Source: Actinomycetota bacterium (GTDB lineage: Bacteria; Actinomycetota; Nitriliruptoria; Nitriliruptorales; Nitriliruptoraceae). From it: a stretch of 32,871 nucleotides of DNA. The position numbers were made by a program, and so were the translations under genes. Under the pieces are notes generated by a model. It made no database searches and was not told the DNA's origin. It saw only the letters and a program-made list of their open reading frames with translations. This document shows positions 29,958 through 32,871 of this stretch, in pieces. Every line of letters begins with the position of its first letter. Positions within the stretch are counted from its first letter, which is position 1. The DNA is taken from positions 1 through 32,871 of the forward strand of contig JAFMLG010000014.1 of NCBI GenBank assembly GCA_017852335.1, in the 5' to 3' direction.

Positions 29958-31369
29958 TGACCGCACGCATCGGCCTGGTCGCGCTGGCGCGCGGCACCTT
30001 CGACCTCGGCGCCGCGGCGGACACGGCGGCCGCGCTTCGGGCGACGCTCGCCGCCGCCGGTCACGACGTCGTCGACCCGGTCGACCTCGCCGAGGACGGC
30101 GACGCCGCCGCGGCGGCCGCCCTCGCGCTGGCCGTCGCCGACGCCGCCTCGCCGCTGGACGCGGTGCTGGTGCTCGAGGCGACGTTCACCGACGGCACGC
30201 TGCCGTCGACGGCCGTCGCCCCGCTCCGCACCGACCTGCCGGTGGTGCTCTGGGGCGCGCCCGAGCCGCGGACCGGCGCACGCCTGCGGATGAACGCGCT
30301 CTGCGGGATCAACCTCGCCGCGTACCGCCTGCGTCACGAGGGTCGCGACGTCCGGGCCGTGTACGCCGACCCGGCGGGGCCCGACGCGGCGGCCCGTCTC
30401 GCCGCCGCGCTGACCGGCCCGTCGGACGCGCCGGCGCGGCCGGCGCCGCCCGCGCCGCCCGCGCCGACTGCCGAGGACCGGGTCCGGGCCGGGGCGGTCC
30501 GGGCCCGCCTCTCGGGGCTGACCGTCGGACAGGTCGGGGATCAGCCCGACGGGTTCGACCCCTGCGTCGCGGACCCCGCCGACCTCGCCGCGCTCGGCGT
30601 CGGGCTCGACCGCGTCGAGCTGTCCGCGATGTTCGACCGCGCCGCCGCCGCGGACGCCGCGGCGCTGGCACCGCTGCGCGCCGTCGTCGACGCCCGGGGC
30701 GCGGACGCGCTGGACCCCGTCGGGGTCGAGGCGACGCTGCGGCTCCACGTCGCCCTGCGCGGCCTCGCCGACGACCGCGGCTGGTCCGCGGTCGCGACGC
30801 GGTGCTGGCCCGAGTGCTTCGCCGAGGCCGGGGGCGCGGCCTGCGCCGCGCAGGGGATGCTCGCCGACGACGACCTGCCGGCGACCTGCGAGGCCGACGT
30901 GCTGGGGGCGGTCACGGCGGTGGCGCTGGGCGCCGCGGCCGGTCGGACCGCGTTCGTCGCCGATCTCGTCGACGCGGCGCCGGACGGCACGGTCGCGTTC
31001 TGGCACTGCGGGCTGGCCGCGCCGTCGCTGGCGCACCCCGACGAGCCCGTCGGGGTCACGGTCCACCCGAACCGGCGGGCCCCGCTGCTCCACGAGTTCC
31101 GGCTCCGCCCCGGACGGGTCACGATCGCCCGGTTCGGCCACACCGGTGGACGGCTGCGCCTGGCCCTCGGCGGCGGCGAGATCCTCGACGCCCCCCGGCC
31201 CTACACCGGGACCTCGATGGTGGTCCGGCCGGACACCCCCGCCGACGACCTGGTCGCCACCGTCATGGCGGAGGGTCTGGACCACCACTACGGCGTCGTC
31301 CACGGCGACGTCCGCGGGGTGATGGCCGCGCTGGCCGAGGAGCTCGGGATCCCCGTCCTGCCGCTCTGA
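29954..31369 (+). CDS. L-fucose/arabinose-isomerase-fold protein, possible sulfosugar isomerase
   Basis: A 471-residue protein of the fucose isomerase-like superfamily, which interconverts aldoses and ketoses with a divalent metal. The N-terminal Rossmann-like part (IGLVALARGTFDLGAAADTAAALRATL; VLVLEATFTDGT; LWGAPEP) leads to the C-terminal domain with TRCWPECF, PATCEADVLGAVTAVALGAAAGR (Glu313, Asp315), VAFWHCGLAAPSLA and LDHHYGVVHGDV (His444, His445), candidate metal and substrate residues. It is coupled to the YihV-like kinase by an ATGA overlap; a second ATG at 29957 is better spaced from the GGGAGGG site. From memory the sulfoquinovose isomerase SqvD/SftI belongs to this superfamily, so isomerisation of sulfoquinovose is a fair guess. 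Confidence 0.85.
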   Translation: MMTARIGLVALARGTFDLGAAADTAAALRATLAAAGHDVVDPVDLAEDGDAAAAAALALAVADAASPLDAVLVLEATFTDGTLPSTAVAPLRTDLPVVLWGAPEPRTGARLRMNALCGINLAAYRLRHEGRDVRAVYADPAGPDAAARLAAALTGPSDAPARPAPPAPPAPTAEDRVRAGAVRARLSGLTVGQVGDQPDGFDPCVADPADLAALGVGLDRVELSAMFDRAAAADAAALAPLRAVVDARGADALDPVGVEATLRLHVALRGLADDRGWSAVATRCWPECFAEAGGAACAAQGMLADDDLPATCEADVLGAVTAVALGAAAGRTAFVADLVDAAPDGTVAFWHCGLAAPSLAHPDEPVGVTVHPNRRAPLLHEFRLRPGRVTIARFGHTGGRLRLALGGGEILDAPRPYTGTSMVVRPDTPADDLVATVMAEGLDHHYGVVHGDVRGVMAALAEELGIPVLPL

Positions 31370-31387
31370 GCCGACCGGGGCCGCGCG

Positions 31388-31404
31388 CCCGGGGCCGCCC
31401 CGGG
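31388..31404 (+). terminator. Possible terminator hairpin after the isomerase gene
   Basis: CCCGGGG (31388-31394) and CCCCGGG (31398-31404) form a 7-bp all-GC stem with a CCG loop, 18 bases after the stop. There is no U-run, so termination is only suggested by position. Confidence 0.3.
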
Positions 31405-31443
31405 GCCGACCCGGGCCCCTCAGCGGACGTGCGACCCCCGTAG

Positions 31444-31449
31444 TACGCT
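31444..31449 (+). promoter_or_regulatory. -10-like hexamer for the binding-protein gene
   Basis: TACGCT, as in the ptsI and DUF4349 promoters. The predicted start falls near 31456, inside the palindrome CACGTACGTG (31453-31462), a typical place for a repressor operator. The leader to the ATG at 31607 would be about 150 bases. Confidence 0.45.
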
Positions 31450-31460
31450 CGGCACGTACG

Positions 31461-31580
31461 TGAGCCGCCCCGCCGGGAACGGGGTCGGACCCCTCCCCGT
31501 CGGCGCGGACGCGTCCGCGCGGACCCCGGGGCGGCTCAGGGGTGGTGCGCACGACACGTGCCGCGGAGGCTCCGCGGCAC
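31461..31580 (+). promoter_or_regulatory. Structured leader of the ABC binding-protein gene (candidate RNA switch or operator array)
   Basis: A perfect 12-bp inverted repeat, TGAGCCGCCCCG (31461-31472) and CGGGGCGGCTCA (31527-31538), encloses two inner elements. These are GGGGTC-G-GACCCC (31481-31493) and an 18-base perfect palindrome with core GGACGCGTCC (31503-31520). A separate perfect 10-bp hairpin, GTGCCGCGGA (31558-31567) with TCCGCGGCAC (31571-31580) and a GGC loop, ends 10 bases before the GGAGAGG ribosome-binding site. As RNA this looks like a closed junction plus a hairpin. CCCCG at 31468-31472 could instead pair with CGGGG at 31480-31484, giving alternative folds. I match it to no known riboswitch class. 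Confidence 0.45.
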
Positions 31581-31606
31581 GAGCACTGAGGAGAGGACGA
31601 CACACG

Positions 31607-32871
31607 ATGAAGAGGACCAAGCTGCGGTTCGCGGCTCCCCTCGCGGCGCTCGGGCTGGTGCTCGCCGCCTGCGCCGGGGACGCCGACGAGCCGGCCGCCA
31701 GCCCGGAGCCGGCCCCCGCGCCGGAGGCCGAGGAGAGCAACCCCTGGGACGACCTCGCCGAGGACGACTTCCTGGGCCGCGCCCTGGCCGGGGCCTACGA
31801 GGGCCGTTCGGTCAGCGTCTTCGGCTCGGAGCGCTCCGAGGTCGAGGCCGGCGCCTTCAACGACACCCTCGCGCTGTTCCGTGAGGCCACCGGCATCAAC
31901 GCCGTCTACACGGGTTCGGCGGACTTCGAGCCCCAGCTCAACGTCATGATCCAGGGCAACAACCCGCCGGACATGGCGCTGATCCCGCAGCCGGGCGGCG
32001 TCGTCGGGTTCGCGCAGGCCGGCTCGATCCAGGCCGTCCCGGCCGCGGTCGTCGAGCGGACCAACGCGCAGTTCCCCGCCGGCACCAACGACCCGTACGT
32101 CTACGAGGGGAGCACCTACGCGCTCCGCTACAAGACGGACCTCAAGTCGATCCTGTGGTTCAACAACGCGATCTTCGCCGACAACGGCTACGAGATCCCG
32201 GACACCTGGGACGGCCTGAAGGAGCTCAGCGCCACGATGATCGCCGACGGCATCACCCCGTGGTGCGTCGGCATCGAGTCGGGCGGCGCCACCGGGTGGC
32301 CGTTCACCGACTGGATGGAGGAGATGGTCCTCCGCCTCGAGGACGAGAACCTGTACGACGAGTGGACCGCCGGTGACGTGACCTTCTCGGACCCGCGCAT
32401 CGTCGCGGTCGCCGAGGAGATCCTCTCCGTCTGGAACACGCCGGGCATGGTCTACGCCTCGGGCGGCACCATCGCGGCCACGCCGTTCGGTGCCAACGCC
32501 GAGCCGCTGGTCAACGGTGACTGCGCGATGCACCGTCAGGCGCAGTTCTTCGCCTCGTTCTTCGACACCGCGGGCGGCACCATCGGCCCCGACGGTGACG
32601 TCGGCGTCGCGTACTTCCCGGCCGGTGGCGACGGGCGCACCCCGGTGCTGACCGCCGGGAACTCCGTCGGCGCGTTCCGTGACGCTCCCGAGGTCTGGGC
32701 GCTCATGACGTGGCTCACCGACAGCGAGGGCCAGGAGGCGCGTCAGCGCGCCCAGGCCGCGCGTGCGGCGGCGGCCAGCGGTGCGGGGGCGGCCTCCGGG
32801 TTCATGTCCTCGAACATCAACCTGGACCCGTCGGTCTTCAACCCGGTCGAGCAGACCTGGTACGAGACCCT
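31607..32871 (+). CDS. ABC transporter substrate-binding lipoprotein, AglE-like, cut by window end
   Basis: The first 421 residues of an extracellular solute-binding protein, open to the window edge. The signal peptide ends in lipobox LVLAAC (Cys22), followed by a Pro/Glu-rich spacer. The mature part begins SVSVFGSERSEVEAGAFNDTLALFREATGINAVYTGSADFE. The stretch YALRYKTDLKSILWFNNAIFADNGYEIPDTWDGLKEL...GITPWCVGIESGGATGWPFTDWMEEMVLRL closely resembles alpha-glucoside-binding AglE as I recall it. The ATG at 31607 follows GGAGAGG. It probably heads an operon with permease genes beyond the window. With GH13, the fructokinase-like kinase and GH31 it suggests uptake of alpha-glucosides. Binding of a sulfonated glycoside is an untested alternative. 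Confidence 0.93.
   Translation, partial: MKRTKLRFAAPLAALGLVLAACAGDADEPAASPEPAPAPEAEESNPWDDLAEDDFLGRALAGAYEGRSVSVFGSERSEVEAGAFNDTLALFREATGINAVYTGSADFEPQLNVMIQGNNPPDMALIPQPGGVVGFAQAGSIQAVPAAVVERTNAQFPAGTNDPYVYEGSTYALRYKTDLKSILWFNNAIFADNGYEIPDTWDGLKELSATMIADGITPWCVGIESGGATGWPFTDWMEEMVLRLEDENLYDEWTAGDVTFSDPRIVAVAEEILSVWNTPGMVYASGGTIAATPFGANAEPLVNGDCAMHRQAQFFASFFDTAGGTIGPDGDVGVAYFPAGGDGRTPVLTAGNSVGAFRDAPEVWALMTWLTDSEGQEARQRAQAARAAAASGAGAASGFMSSNINLDPSVFNPVEQTWYET

Noticed and set aside
31370-31443. Small gene between the isomerase and the leader
   Set aside because: The stretch is G/C blocks with no sensible frame or ribosome-binding site.
31607-32871. Binding protein as a dedicated sulfoquinovose receptor
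   Set aside because: The PWCVGIESGGATGWP region points to the AglE alpha-glucoside group; nothing in the sequence alone shows a sulfonate site.
1-32871. CRISPR arrays, insertion sequences, phage genes or attachment sites
   Set aside because: I saw no regularly spaced repeats, transposase motifs or integrase. The repeats present are coding hexamers or 15-base units, and the tRNA-Thr has no adjacent copy of its 3' end.

Overview
The window is very GC-rich (about three quarters G+C by eye), densely packed coding DNA from a high-GC actinobacterium. The main lineage markers are a fused 2-oxoglutarate decarboxylase/dehydrogenase of the mycobacterial Kgd type with no lipoyl domain, a DUF3263 gene followed by a LytR C-terminal-domain gene, a DUF4349 lipoprotein, and many GTG starts. 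The genus cannot be fixed; a deep actinobacterial lineage such as Nitriliruptoria or Acidimicrobiia is a guess. The chromosome is compact. Nine gene junctions overlap by 1-4 bases (GTGA, ATGA or TGATG), and convergent genes are separated by only 3-33 bases.

Layout. (1) 1-4865: the 3' end of a lipoate-dependent E2 acyltransferase and ptsH (HPr) on +, facing a coupled minus-strand operon ptsI - Cof-type HAD phosphatase - ispD - degenerate HAD-like protein. (2) 4866-9304: an unknown gene, ispF, cysS, rlmB and a fumarylacetoacetate-hydrolase-family gene on +. (3) 9305-11696: a Pro-Glu-rich low-complexity stretch, tRNA-Thr(UGU) on -, the DUF3263/LytR_C pair on +, and a Na+/Ca2+-type exchanger on -. 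(4) 11730-17117: lipoprotein FKBP prolyl isomerase, an unknown protein, nitrobindin-like protein, rhodanese, a Cu+ P-type ATPase with an unusual C-terminal extension, and a DUF3309 small membrane protein. (5) 17140-21858: DUF4349 lipoprotein (-) and kgd (+), divergent. (6) 21884-32871: a carbohydrate region. A PfkB kinase and a GH13 alpha-glucosidase (-) diverge from a YicI-like GH31 (+). These are followed by four tightly overlapping genes (threonine-synthase-like, sulfolactate-dehydrogenase-like, YihV-like kinase, fucose-isomerase-like), then an AglE-like ABC substrate-binding lipoprotein cut by the window end.

The most interesting part is 26816-31369. The kinase at 29016-29957 resembles the sulfofructose kinase YihV and keeps all three residues I recall as binding the sulfonate. 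It is coupled to a fucose-isomerase-fold protein, a family I associate with the sulfoquinovose isomerase of sulfo-TAL and sulfo-EMP2 pathways, and to a dehydrogenase that resembles (S)-sulfolactate dehydrogenase. I infer a sulfosugar (sulfoquinovose-like) catabolic operon set inside an alpha-glucoside uptake and hydrolysis cluster. The aldolase and sulfolactaldehyde dehydrogenase that such a route needs are not in the window.

Regulatory signals are visible because TA dinucleotides are rare here. TAnnnT -10-like hexamers sit just upstream of most transcription units. Three are 6-7 bases before a start codon, implying leaderless mRNAs. Two form near-palindromic divergent promoters. The substrate-binding-protein gene has a roughly 150-base leader with a perfect 12-bp long-range stem, inner palindromes and a perfect 10-bp hairpin, so it is a candidate structured regulatory RNA.
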